From contig OX465584.1 of NCBI GenBank assembly GCA_950022655.1, positions 57,339,789 through 57,403,788 of the forward strand: a DNA stretch of 64,000 bases. The letters are read 5' to 3'. Source of the stretch: Alentia gelatinosa (Eukaryota > Annelida > Polychaeta > Phyllodocida > Polynoidae). Position 1 is the first letter of the stretch; each line of letters starts with the position of its first letter. Below, piece after piece: positions 42,149 through 52,590 of the stretch. The notes under the pieces were generated by a model. The model searched no databases and was not told the origin of the DNA. It was given only the letters and a program-made list of their open reading frames with translations. Both the position numbers and the translations under genes were made by a program.

Positions 42149-42504
42149 TATAGGGAGCCAAAGTGAACCCGCTGAAACCACAGATACCCGTTTACGAATC
42201 ACCATTTCCGGTGGCCCGCAAGAACGAGGCTTAGTGCTAAACCTATGGGGGTTTGAGGCTAGACTTTCGTTTTTGGTCTCTTTTGTTACTTTTGAAGTGT
42301 AGTTTACTACTATCGACTCTGAATAACTCTGTTTCGAAACTACGATGACAGTTGTTAAGTTTATTAAAAATTTGGATCTAAAAGATTGGAGAATGACACA
42401 TATAATCTCGAACCTACATAGTCAAAGTACTGAGCGCCTATACCCAGAAATAGTATTTTGTAACCGGCTATCTGTGGTTGCAACGGGTTCACTTTGGCTC
42501 CCTA
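42149..42504 (+). mobile_element. MITE with 36-bp inverted ends (TAGGGAGCC)
   Basis: tagggagccaaagtgaaccc + gctgaaaccacagata (42149-42184) is the complement, with two mismatches, of 42469-42504 (tatctgtggttgcaacgggt + tcactttggctcccta). 356 bp, no ORF, single copy in the window. Confidence 0.85.
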
Positions 42505-42870
42505 TTGTAACCAGCGAAAGTTGAGATCTCATTGGTTTCTCACGAGAAAAGTAGATCAGAAAACTACAATACTAAACTTTGATTTCATCATGGCTCGAAA
42601 TGACTTATAAGAGAAAACGTATGTCTGCATATAGAAATACAAAAAAGAGTAGCTGCTTACAGTTTAGAACTCCACGAGAATCTCACTCTCGTGGCCCTTC
42701 AATCTCCAGGCCCAGGTCGGGTTCACGATGTCTCTATGTACGGCAGCAACTCCAAAAAGATATCACAAAATTCTAACGTTTTATATGTGGTAGGTAAAAA
42801 TGATTATATAGAACTGGATGAAGAATTGTATAAATAGACAATACTCAATGAGTTTGGATGGGCCACAATT
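42505..42870 (+). other. Unassigned intronic sequence
   Basis: Nothing recognised. Confidence 0.5.
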
Positions 42871-42874
42871 GTCA

Positions 42875-43440
42875 TTACCGCTTATTCACGCCATATTTAT
42901 GCAGTACCGCTTATTCATGCCATATCTATAAACCACAGCTTATTCATGCCATATTTATAAAGTACCGCTTATTTACGTGATAATTACAAAGTACTGCCTA
43001 TTCACGCCATATATAAAGTGCCGCTTATTCACGCCACATATAAAAAGTATAGCTTATTCACGCCACATTTTAAAGTACCGCGAATTCACGCCACAATCAA
43101 AAAGTACCGCTTATTCATGCCACATTTATAAAGTGCCGCTTATTCATGCCATATTTATGAAGTCCCGCTTATTCATGCCACCATTATAAAGTACTGCTTT
43201 TTCACGTCATATTTATGCAGTACTGCTTATTCACGTCCTATTTATGCAGTGCCGCTTATTCACGCCATATCTATAAAAGTACCCCTTTTTCACGTTATAT
43301 TTATAAAGTTCTGCTTTTTCACGTTATATTTATAAAGTACTGCTTTTCCACGTCCTATTTATGTAGTACTGCTTATTCACGCCATATCTATAACAGTACC
43401 GCTTATTCACGCCATATTTTTGATGTACCACTTATTATTC
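42875..43440 (+). repeat. About 31-bp minisatellite, about 17 units
   Basis: The unit is close to agtaccgcttattcacgcca + tatttataa, varying in length and sequence. Confidence 0.85.
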
Positions 43441-43499
43441 ACACACATCTAATTAGGAAGGCGTCGTTGACTGCAGTAAACAAGCAGGGACGCTCATCC

Positions 43500-43770
43500 T
43501 GCGTCTCACCCAGACACCACGTGACCATAACCACGTCAGCCGCAGCGCCCCCAAGCGGAAGGGGCAGAGTGTGGCGGCGACACGAAGTCACTTAGTCACG
43601 TGGTCATTGACGAGAACGTGCGTTATTCTCAGTGACAGCAAACAACCTCCGACGGTCGGTTCGCCGGCGTTCCGTGTGGGGGCGTTGTGGTTGTGAAGGG
43701 TGAGGGATTTGCGGTCATTTGTGGCGGCCATTTTAGCGGCGACAAAACGACCTCAGTGCGCAGGTGTAAG
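43500..43770. promoter_or_regulatory. GC-rich non-repeat island with CACGTG sites
   Basis: CACGTGACC at 43518 and GTCACGTGGTCA around 43595-43606, plus CpG-rich sequence (gttcgccggcgttccgtgtg) and ggcggccattttagcgg (YY1-like core GCCATTTT on this strand). A CTCF-like site follows at 43824-43837 (ccgacagagggcag). The role is inferred from motifs only. Confidence 0.35.
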
Positions 43771-43929
43771 GTCATTCATCCCCCGAGCTATCGACCCCAT
43801 TTAAGTGTAGTTCCACATGAGGACCGACAGAGGGCAGTGCTAGAGATAAACCTTTTGCTGGTTGCTGGTTGGCCCTGCTGCTATTTAAGAAATATCTGCT
43901 GTTTGAAACCTAGCTTCTTTGTATATCTC

Positions 43930-44245
43930 ACGGTTTTGTATCCGTCTGATTCGAACCTTTATCTCAACCCTGGTATTTTTATCCCATAGACTTAACATTG
44001 GGAACTCATATCAAACGCCCATGGAGTATTTAGGAAAAATATCCAATGAGGGATTATGTCACAAATGTTAGCCCTCCAGTCAATGTGAAGGGTCAGATAA
44101 AATCAGAAACCTATTCAAGGTTATGGTCTGAACTAGATCCCATCTTGTTTGAATTGCGTAGTAATTCATGGGAATTTGCCTTGTGAATTACCACGCGATT
44201 CAAACTCGATGGGATACGAGCTCTGACCCTAAATTCTCATAGGTT
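43930..44245 (-). mobile_element. Family D element, complete
   Basis: tttatctcaaccctggtatt, catagacttaacattgggaa, aagggtcagataaaatcaga, then a hairpin (tttgaattgcgtagtaattc ... gaattaccacgcgattcaaa) and gaccctaaattctcatagg. Confidence 0.85.
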
Positions 44246-44627
44246 TTCTCTATAGTCGCTATAAACATATAGAGTCTCGAGATCACTACTGAGGATAATA
44301 CGAATAGGCGTAATCGAGATTACGGAAAAAATCGTGCAAAGTAGTGCGCGAAAAGATCGGTGCCCGTTTTTATCTTTTCTTTGATAACATAAATTTGCCT
44401 ACCAGTATCAGAAGCAGATTAATATTGTGTATGTATACCACTTCTGTAATTAGTTTTATATACTGTTTATACTGATTATATCATAATTTTTAAAAATTAT
44501 GATAATTGAAATGTCGAGATCCGGAGTCATGCGCCATCACACAAAGCCTGGTACCTGAGTCTAAAACAATGACAGTGCCTTGAGATGTGCCAGGTACCAG
44601 CGGCCATCGTGTGCGTCATTTCCTGGA

Positions 44628-44692
44628 CAAATATCGTCTGCTCTGACTTGACCTCTGACGTTAGAGGTCGAGTAAGAGCAGACGACATTTGT
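44628..44692. repeat. Near-perfect palindrome of the recurrent motif
   Basis: atcgtctgctctgacttgac + ctctgacg at the left mirrors gaggtcgagtaagagcagac + gacat at the right, with AGGTCA/AGGTCG-like half-sites inside. The arms are about 30 bp with a loop of about 6. Confidence 0.7.
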
Positions 44693-44807
44693 TACATCGA
44701 TACATCCCTGTCAGGTAGGCGCGGGAAGTATGAAAGCCAAGTTGACGGGTGTTGATTGTAAAAGATACGTTAACGGAGACGCCGACCTATTGCTGAACGA
44801 ACCTGGG

Positions 44808-44945
44808 GCCCGTTTAATAATCTAGGATCATACATGAAGACCCTTTTCTGTACGCCAAGGAGACACAGGGACGATGTGGGTCAGCTTTATTTAACACTTA
44901 TGGACGACATCATGGACGGCTAAGACTGTCTTAGCAGGCGTCTGG
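44808..44945 (+). mobile_element. MITE L, half copy
   Basis: ggggcccgtttaataatcta, ggatcatacatgaagaccct and gctaagactgtcttagcagg. Ends at a palindromic centre. Confidence 0.6.
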
Positions 44946-44956
44946 TGAGAACCTTC

Positions 44957-45327
44957 CTTATCCTACCCCTAATAAAAAACGGCCATGGACTTAACATAGG
45001 CAGATTTTATGTGGCAGGCCGTGACATTAAGTGTTTTTATGCCACTAGAGTAATAACAATATTGACCAATTAGAGAGCAGGATGTCAGCTACTATGAAAA
45101 AAGTTCTGTTGGTCGTTGAGTCAATATTTATCTTTTTAGTGAGACAAAAGCATAGACGGGATAGGATAAATACGAAACCGAACTCGAGTTAGACTTGTCA
45201 GTGTCTATGCCACTCTGGTCAGGTTTGCTCCTCACTACACTCGGCTACGCCTCGTGTAGTAATACACGACCTGCCCATCGTGGCATAAACATTGTCAAGT
45301 CTAACTCTCGTTCGGTTTCTACTAAAT
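44957..45327 (-). mobile_element. Family C element nested in a SINE
   Basis: ttatcctacccctaataaaa to ggtttctactaa, a close copy of 11181-11550. It is flanked by SINE sequence: gtctggtgagaacctt on the left and atggttaactggacgttaaa on the right. Confidence 0.85.
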
Positions 45328-45362
45328 GGTTAACTGGACGTTAAATCAAACCCACAAACAAA
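45328..45362 (+). repeat. SINE tail (type A), split by the previous element
   Basis: atggttaactggacgttaaa and tcaaacccacaaacaaa. The matching left piece is at 44945-44956. Confidence 0.8.
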
Positions 45363-45728
45363 TCTGGTGCCGGTTCAATAATCTATGATCGTACATTTAG
45401 ACCCTTTTCTGTATGCCATAGAGACTCAGGGACGATGTGAATCAACTTAATTCAACCCTTATGGACGACATCATAGACGACTAAGACTGTCTTAGCAGGC
45501 ATCTGGTGCCCGTTTAATAATCTAGGATCGTACATTTAGACTCCTTTCTGTATGCCATAGAGACACAGGGACGATGTGGGTCAACGTAATCGAACATTGA
45601 TGGACAACCATATGGACAGCTAAGACTGTCTTAGTGAACGATCTTGAATATTGTTAAACAATAAGCCTTGTATGACGTACGGAAAAAGGGTCTTCATGGA
45701 AGATCCTAGATTATTCAACAGGCCCCTG
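45363..45728 (+). mobile_element. MITE L, one half and one full copy
   Basis: Left half at 45363-45505 (ggttcaataatctatgatcg ...), then a full copy at 45508-45728 (cccgtttaataatctaggat ... gatcctagattattcaacag + gcccc). Confidence 0.7.
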
Positions 45729-45784
45729 CAGATGAAAGTCACCAGATGATTGATAATGAACAAAGGTTGAAGTCAAATATAATA

Positions 45785-46145
45785 TTTTTAGCGAAGTACG
45801 GACACATAATACGAAACAAATTGGCTGAAATAAACCTACAAAGTGAAAAGCTTAAAGGGGGTCTTCAGCCAGCACACAGAATATAGCAAGATTCCTCACG
45901 ATTTGGTTGACATGTTGAATCTTGTTAGATTTTGAGTAACCACATGCATTTTTGCCCCGAAGCATCGGTACGATTAAGCACCTTCGCATATCTTGTTGCG
46001 ATATATCGTGACATGTCACTCTGTGTCAGGTAATAGATTAGGTGGTGTTGCGGTGGTGGAGCACCAAAATATGCACAAATTATCATGAGAAATAAATATC
46101 ATCGCGCACGACATATCACAGAAAAGGAGGTAAAACATATCATGA
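45785..46145 (+). repeat. Element B and element M fragments
   Basis: Bases 45785-45860 (aattggctgaaataaaccta, gaaaagcttaaag) are element B-like. Bases 45870-46145 share acgatttggt, cttgttgcgatatatcgtg and ttgcggtggtggagcacc with element M. Confidence 0.5.
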
Positions 46146-46166
46146 TACTGTCAGATATATACACAA

Positions 46167-46501
46167 TATTACCATGATTTGGATCTGAGTGGCCGTATTC
46201 TCCGCGTAGTTGACGCGTAGTATTGCGTAGGGTCAACTACGCGGAGAATACGGCCACACAGATCGAAATCATGGTAATGTTGTATTTATTACTCACTTAT
46301 TTTTTAGATTTAAGCAATAAATATGATCTTTAGAAAACTTTTCAACATAGTTAAGAAGGGACTACTTTCATCTCAATGGGACTACTTTCATCTAAAAAAT
46401 CCGTATTCTCCTAGGAGATTCCGCAGGTCCGTATCCTACTCAGTAGCGATCTGTAATCTCCATAGGCTTAGTATGGAGACTCTGTATCAGGTGGGTAATA
46501 A
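46167..46501 (+). mobile_element. Family F element, complete
   Basis: The hairpin 46167-46279 has nearly perfect arms of about 45 bp (ggccgtattctccgcgtagt and its complement) around gcgtagtattgcgtag. Then ttattactcac, the inner motif ccataggcttagtatggaga and the end caggtgggtaataa. Confidence 0.85.
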
Positions 46502-46573
46502 AACAAGACATACCAAGATAAAATACATCAAATCCATCATGCTGGTAGAACCAGCCCTTTAATCTTTGATGGC

Positions 46574-46826
46574 CTCTATATTTATTACCCACCTGATACA
46601 GAGTCTCCATACTAAGCCTATGAAGCTTACAGATCGCTACTGAGTAGAATACGGACCTCCGGAATCTCCTAGCAGAATACGGCTTTTTGGGCCACCTGAC
46701 GGGCGTTATAGGAACTAATTCATATAAACAAAGCACGGCGCTTGCATCAAATTTACAAGATTTTTCTCCTAATGAATACTCTAAAGGTGAGTAATGAATA
46801 CAACATTACCATGATAATATTGTGTA
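46574..46826 (-). mobile_element. Family F element, facing the previous one
   Basis: ttattacccacctgatacag, ccatactaagcctatgaagc, gctactgagtagaatacgga ... gtgagtaatgaatacaacat. The far side ends at ttaccatgataatattgtg, and the hairpin half is missing. Confidence 0.7.
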
Positions 46827-46884
46827 CCCTTGGTGTCCCACTGGGGCGTCCAACCACAGACAACCAAAGACATCCCCATGAACA

Positions 46885-47129
46885 TAGAAGAAAGCATTTG
46901 AAAAACACTAACAACATGAAAATGTTGTTCGAAACTATTCGAAAGAAAGATATCATCGTGTTTATGAAAGAGACAAATCTCTTTGATTTTATATAAAATA
47001 TTTGAAAATATTTGAAACATTGAAAAGAACTGACTGAAATAAGTCTATGAAAGTGAAAGGCTAAATCATTGATGGTCCCTATATACCCTCAGGGTCCCCT
47101 GGGACGTTAAACCACAAACAAACAACCAA
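46885..47129 (+). repeat. Element B copy
   Basis: Nearly the same as 30890-31143 and ends gggacgttaaaccacaaaca + aacaacc. Confidence 0.75.
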
Positions 47130-47728
47130 AGAAACCTCATGAACATGGCTTCACAGATGCTGAGAAGTCCTATAACGACATTAAAGTTCCGTGAATCACC
47201 ACATGGGGTGACTGCCTCCGAGGTCACTGTACTCAGCCATCATGTTAAAATAATAAATGCTCCCGTGTTATCGTTGTAGATATTGCACTGATAGTGGGGT
47301 CCAGATAAGAGTGTGATTGCCCGTGTTAATTATTCACAGCGGGAAATCTATGTTATGCAGCTGACGGCAGAGCAGATAGAGACAACCTAAAAAAAAGATA
47401 TCTAACTTATTGCCGGATCCAAATTACAGGCTTTATCTGGTCACGGAAGTTTTGCGGGTACCTGAAGTATTTAAACGTACTTAGATCTGACCCAAACGCC
47501 GCCATTTTCCCACGATATTTCGCGCTATTTAAAGATCCCCAACAATTTTTTTTATTCTATCTATATTTGATACGTTTTTTTCATGTTTTACTCGATATTG
47601 AAGATCGCTCAATAGAATAAATATTGTTCTAAATTTTCTCTGAATAAAAAAAAGATTGTCTGTCCTCAAAGTTACTGGCCATGTCCGTACAGTTAACCCA
47701 CCAATATTATAAGGCACATAGCTATTGG
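47130..47728 (+). other. Unassigned intronic sequence
   Basis: Nothing recognised. Confidence 0.5.
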
Positions 47729-48127
47729 GTCTGCTGGGGTGGACAGAAATTACTAATCTGTTCAACCTCTTGGTCGCCTCGCCTCCTCGTGGTGCAGACT
47801 GGATATATGCTTGCACGCAAGCATAACTAAAGCGACCAGGGTGGGTGGGGAGTTAGCTCAGTGGTAAAGAGCACAGGACTTGGTTGATTCGGGTCCCACT
47901 GCAGCCACTTTTCTCCTTCACCCCCCAGCAGTGATAGATTTACTGCTATATCAAAGACCAATCCTTCTCATACCATGTCTATGTGATGTGGGAAGTAAAA
48001 GAACTCTCACCTCAGTAAATGTGTAGAGGTGGGATTTCTCCTACATTCATCTCATAGATTCGATCAAACCCAAAGTAAGTCTAATTGAACAAATTGGACG
48101 TTAAACTACCCAAACAAACAAACAAAT
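47729..48127 (+). repeat. Longest SINE copy (about 400 bp)
   Basis: It has a 5' module (ctgctggggtggacagaaat ... gcaagcataactaaagcgac), a tRNA-like head with A-box ttagctcagtggtaaag (47853-47869) and B-box gattcgggtcccactgc (47885-47901), the body, and the type B tail attggacgttaaactaccc + (AAAC)n. A short deletion lies between the boxes. In other copies the anticodon loop reads cttgtaa, suggesting a Thr(TGT)-like source. Confidence 0.9.
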
Positions 48128-48275
48128 ATAGCTATTGTGCAATAGAGCCATCTTGCCCCCGACGCCATCCAAACCACCAGGTGACAGGACCAATTATCAA
48201 TGGATTTTATCGAAATTATTTTTTGGAGCTTGCCGTGGAGGAATTATCGCATTATCTCAATGTTATCTATAGATG
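48128..48275 (-). repeat. Repeat S, reverse copy
   Basis: agctattgtgcaatagagcc, gacgccatccaaaccacca and ccaattatcaatggatttta are the complement of 37644-37735. Confidence 0.7.
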
Positions 48276-48554
48276 ATAACAACTGAGAACAGTTTTTGCC
48301 CCTGACAATAGTGGCGCTATGTTACAGTTACCTGGTGGATGATGGCAGAACTAGCAACCACTCTGTGCCCCATAGGTTCTATCTAACCATTTTTGTGTGT
48401 TTTTGTGTGGGATTTTTTTTTCCGAACATGACTTGTATCCCTGTATAAATGTCAGCGATACAAACCCCTCTGTTCTGAGACTGTGTACTCAAGTCAGCTC
48501 CAGTAGACAGGCGGTATTCTTTGTATGCTCTGTACAGGGAACAATGAGGTGTCA
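48276..48554 (+). other. Unassigned; hAT-like right end
   Basis: aacatgacttgtatccctgt at 48426-48445 matches the 28352 end. Nothing else seen. Confidence 0.45.
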
Positions 48555-48900
48555 ACTGATACATACACAATATTAACTGGCTTCAGATACAAGCGGTCAA
48601 ATGCTCCGAAAAGTTGACACGTAGTAATGTTACATAGAGTCAACTTCAAGCAGCATACATCCGCTTCTATCTGAAACCAGTCTATATTGAATTTATCATC
48701 CACCTTTTCCTGACAAGCGGCGTACTGATATTAGTTCATTTTGGTATACACTATTTTTTTATATGCACTATTTTTTCTTATACGCTGGCTTTTGCAGCCT
48801 GGAGCATACAACATATCTGTATCACCCAAGTATTAGGGGACATATCTATATGCTCTGGATATAGTGATACACACTCCCTATGTGTTTCTGTGGACACTTT
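48555..48900 (+). mobile_element. Family E element (reverse of 30227 type)
   Basis: The hairpin (aactggcttcagatacaagc ... cttctatctgaaaccagtct) is followed by tttatcatccaccttttcct, then tatgcactattttttc and ctttgtattaggtgg at the end. Confidence 0.75.
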
Positions 48901-49780
48901 GTATTAGGTGGATATATCTGTATGCTCTGGGTATGTAGATACACACTCCCTATGTGTTTCCTATGGTCACTTTGTATTAAGTGGACATATTTATATGCTC
49001 TAGGTATGGTGATGCACACTCCCTATGTGTTTTCTATGGACACTTTTTATTAGGTGGACATATTTATATGCTCTAGGTATGGTGATACACACTCCCTATG
49101 TGTTTTCTATGGACACTTTGTATTAGGTGGATATATCTATATGCACTAGGTATGGTGATACACACTCCCTATGTGTTTCTGTGGACACTTTGTATTAGGT
49201 GGACATATTTATATGCTCCGGGTATGGTGATACACACTCCCTATGTATTCTCTACACTTTGTATTAGGTGGACATATCTCTATACTCCGGATATGCAGAT
49301 ACACACTCCCTATGTGTTTTCTATGGACACTTTGTATTAGATGGACATATTTATATGCTCTAGGTATGGTGATACACACTCCCATGTGTTGTCTATGGAC
49401 ACTTTGTATTAGGTGGACATATTTATATGCTCTAGGTATGGTGATACACACTCCCTATGTGTTTTCTATGGACACTTTGTATTAAGTGGACATATATATG
49501 CTCGGGGTATGTAGATACTCACTCCCTATGTGTTTCTATGGACACTTCATATTGGGTGGATATATCTCTATGCCCTGGGTATAGCGATACACACTCCCTA
49601 TGTGTTTCTGTCGACACTTCTTATTAAGTGGATATATCCGTATGCTCCGGATATGCAGATACACACTCCCTATGTGTTCTCTATAGACACTCTGTATTAG
49701 GTGGACATATCTGTATGCTCTGAGTATGGTCATACACACTCCCTATGTGTTCTCTACGGACACTCTGTATTAGATGGATA
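48830..49780 (+). repeat. 73-bp tandem array grown from the end of family E
   Basis: The unit runs tattaggtggacatatttat + atgctctaggtatggtgata + cacactccctatgtgttttc + tatggacacttt. Successive starts at 48902, 48975, 49048 and 49121 give 73 bp; about 12-13 units. The unit equals the terminal part of the family E element beside it. Confidence 0.9.
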
Positions 49781-50435
49781 ATAGATCCTCTCCGCTTTCC
49801 TATATCAGGATCACATTCTCATCCGGCGTACTTTGAATGTACTCCTTTTCCGACTCCGAGGCCAGGAAAGGCCAGACACGGGAGTCGTTAATGGAGAGGT
49901 CTGGACCACAGGCGGCAGGACTTTACGTCTTTATGGAGCTGGCGGATCAGCCTCATGCAATCAACGGAAAGGGGAAGATTATAAAGTACTCTACGTTATT
50001 AGTCTGCGGCTAACATGCTTCCTGCGTGCGATCCAGACCCCACCGCCGGCTGTCCAACACTAACTCCAGTCGTATTAAGTGTATTAGCACCCCATGCCAA
50101 ATATAGCGGTGTCTTACATGAACATGTTAAGATGTCTATTTATTTCGGTTTGACCTGTAGGTCAAGACCGAAATATATTAGGGGAGACGGGGAACGGTTT
50201 TTGCGGCTTATATTATAATACATTACAGTAATATATTCAGGAATCCTGAATAAATTCAATAATTAGACCCTCGATACCCTCGATACCGGGTCCGCACCCG
50301 GCGACAGTAGTGTATTTATATATATTGTGTAGGCACCCGTTGCGGTTCAATAAATACCTACTAGCGGGTGGGGCCCGCTCTGGTCAGATGTGGTCCGCAC
50401 CCAGCGATAGTAGTGTATTTTTATATATTGCAGCA
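49781..50435 (+). other. Unassigned intronic sequence
   Basis: No exon of SPT5 recognised. ggtccgcacccggcgacagt (50288) recurs as ggtccgcacccagcgatagt (50391), a local duplication of about 100 bp. Confidence 0.5.
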
Positions 50436-50709
50436 GGCTTCCACCTCCCTCCCTCCCACCCTCCCTCCCACCCTCCCTCCCTCCCACCCTCCCTCCCACC
50501 CTCCCACCCTCCCTCCCACCCTCCCTCCCTCCCTCCCACCCTCCCTCCCTCCCTCCCTCCCTCCCTCCCTCCCTCCCTCCCTCCCTCCCTCCCTCCCTCC
50601 CTCCCTCCCTCCCTCCCTCCCTCCCTCCCTCCCTCCCTCCCTCCCTCCCTCCCTCCCTCCCTCCCTCCCTCCCTCCCTCCCTCCCTCCCTCCCTCCCTCC
50701 CTCCCTCCC
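50436..50709 (+). repeat. (CCCT)n array with CCCACC interruptions
   Basis: About 270 bp of pure purine/pyrimidine asymmetry. The first 110 bp carry CCCACC variants; the rest is perfect CCCT. Confidence 0.95.
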
Positions 50710-50779
50710 CTCTTAAAACATGTAAATGCCATGCCTACTTTTAATCCTTGTTTATTCATTACAGAAGAAGATGCTATAG

Positions 50780-51060
50780 AGGACAACTATGAAAGTTTAG
50801 AGCCAGAGAGCTTGTATCCAATCGCGTAGTAATTCACAAGGCGAAGCTACGTGAATTACGTAGCGATTCAAATGAGATAGGATCGAGCTCTGATCTTAAA
50901 TTTGAATAGGATTCTGAATTCATCTCACCCTTCACATTGACTAATGGGCTAACATTTGTGATATGATCTCCCATTAAGTATTTTTTCTAAATACTCCATA
51001 GGCGTTGGATACGAGTTCCCAATGTTAAGTGTATGGGGAAAAAATACCAGGGGTGAGAGA
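50780..51060 (+). mobile_element. Family D element, complete
   Basis: The hairpin has the loop ttcacaaggcgaagctacgt + gaatta, then ttcatctcacccttcacatt and the end cccaatgttaagtgtatggg + accaggggtgagag. Confidence 0.8.
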
Positions 51061-51224
51061 AAAGGAACTGATGCTAAGGAGCACCCCAACAGGTCATTTG
51101 TTCAGATCACTCCAGACCTACACAAGGAAACCTCCTGAGAGGAGACAACCTCTAGTGTGCCAAGCATGCAATATACCTATAACTGCTCAGCATATCCTGC
51201 TAAGCTGACAAAAGGTACAAGGAA

Positions 51225-51490
51225 GTAGAAAAAATGACTTCAAAAATAGTAACAACATGAACATTACTACATGTCAACTCCTCGGAGCATACAGCCGCTT
51301 GTATCTGAAACCAGTCAATATTGTGTATGTACCCGCCGTCAGTGAGCTGTACCCACAATGAGACAAATCTCATTGATTGTTTGTAAAGATTGTTGAAAAG
51401 ATGGAAAGAATTGACTGAATTAAGTCTGCACAAGTGAGAAGCTTAAATCTTTCCTTCAGGGTACCTGAGGGGGTTCAACAACAAATAGAC
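51225..51490 (+). repeat. Element B fragment interrupted by a family E hairpin arm
   Basis: Element B text (aatgacttcaaaaatagtaa ... acaaatctcattgattgttt, aattgactgaattaagtctg) surrounds 51265-51335 (ggagcatacagccgcttgta, aaccagtcaatattgtgtat), which is family E. Confidence 0.6.
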
Positions 51491-51593
51491 TAGAATCTAT
51501 ATTGATCTAAAAAAAACCTGCGCCCCATCATTCTTATCCAACAACCATCGCCAACGACTATCTCTACTACAGCACCTTGACTCCGCAGTAGTC

Positions 51594-51775
51594 GAAGTGG
51601 GTGGTGGTTAAGAGCACTGAATTCCAAGGTTGTGGGACTTTGTGGGTTCGAGTCCCACTCCAGCCACTTTTCTCCTTCATTTAGAGCAGTGTTAGACTTA
51701 CTGCTATTTCAAAGGCCAATCATACCATGACTATGTTGTGTGAGAAGTAAAAATGTGAAGGGGTGAGATGTCTAT
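51594..51775 (+). repeat. SINE copy, 3' truncated
   Basis: It has ggtggttaagagcactgaat, the B-box gggttcgagtcccactccag, and the body to gggtgagatgtctat. The tail is replaced by a family D end at 51790 (cccaggggtgagataaatac). Confidence 0.75.
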
Positions 51776-52252
51776 ATCCTTTGTGCTGTCCATTCTTTTA
51801 GTGTTCCCAGGGGTGAGATAAATACAGAAAGTCATTGTCCTTTAAAGTCATTGTTCTCCAACTCGTTTTAATGCTTTGTGATATTCACTCGGCTGTTGCC
51901 TTTATATTCATATCATTCCACATCAAACTCATGGAAAACCACAATTTTGACGAAAACGTATTGGTTTCTTCTTTAATTCATATAATACACTCCACAAGGT
52001 CCCAGTGAGGTGCATTAGCTTATGATCAAGTTGAATTTAACCGCAAGAGATTGTCCTTGCTCTAGACAACAGCCACCAAGCTTACCTCCAAACCACCATC
52101 TCCGAGATTGAATTTTATCTGAACAGAAACAGAAATAGATAACCTCCGGGCTCGGAATACCACAAGACTCAGACCCTCTTAACAACGCAAAGCTCCGAGT
52201 CGCGTGTGCTCTATCATAGATTCCCCTTTTAAACTTCCACTCGCGATGATTA
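51776..52252 (+). other. Unassigned intronic sequence
   Basis: After the family D end nothing is recognised. Confidence 0.5.
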
Positions 52253-52590
52253 AAGGCATATCGGCCAATTTGGCTTGGAAATTAAAACCCATGTCAATTT
52301 AATATGATGATCTCCAAGTGTTATGGAACACATATCTAACTTAAAAATCGGGGGTCACCGTGCTAGTTTTTGATTTATAGATCAGTATTATGATTTTTTT
52401 ATTTTAGGATATATAGAAATTCTAAAAAGTTTTTTTTCACATAGTAAAACCCATGTAATTTTCCTCAAACTTCCACAGAGTATAGTACTTATATAGTACT
52501 ACTTATTTAGGTTTTAAAAACCATAGGTCACCATCCTTGTTTTTGAAAGAATTGAAGAAAACCATATTTTTCAGTACATTTCCTATGTCT
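52253..52590 (+). mobile_element. Element K copy
   Basis: aaaggcatatcggccaattt, gatgatctccaagtgttatg, gggggtcaccgtgctagttt, atatagtactacttatttag and aattgaagaaaaccatattt. Confidence 0.7.

Noticed and set aside
47850..47905. tRNA gene
   Set aside because: The A- and B-boxes belong to a SINE head. The acceptor and anticodon stems do not pair well, and the sequence recurs with the same SINE body.
50310..50829. Pro/Ser-rich (PPSLPPSL) and GGREGG open frames
   Set aside because: They are translations of the CCCT array.
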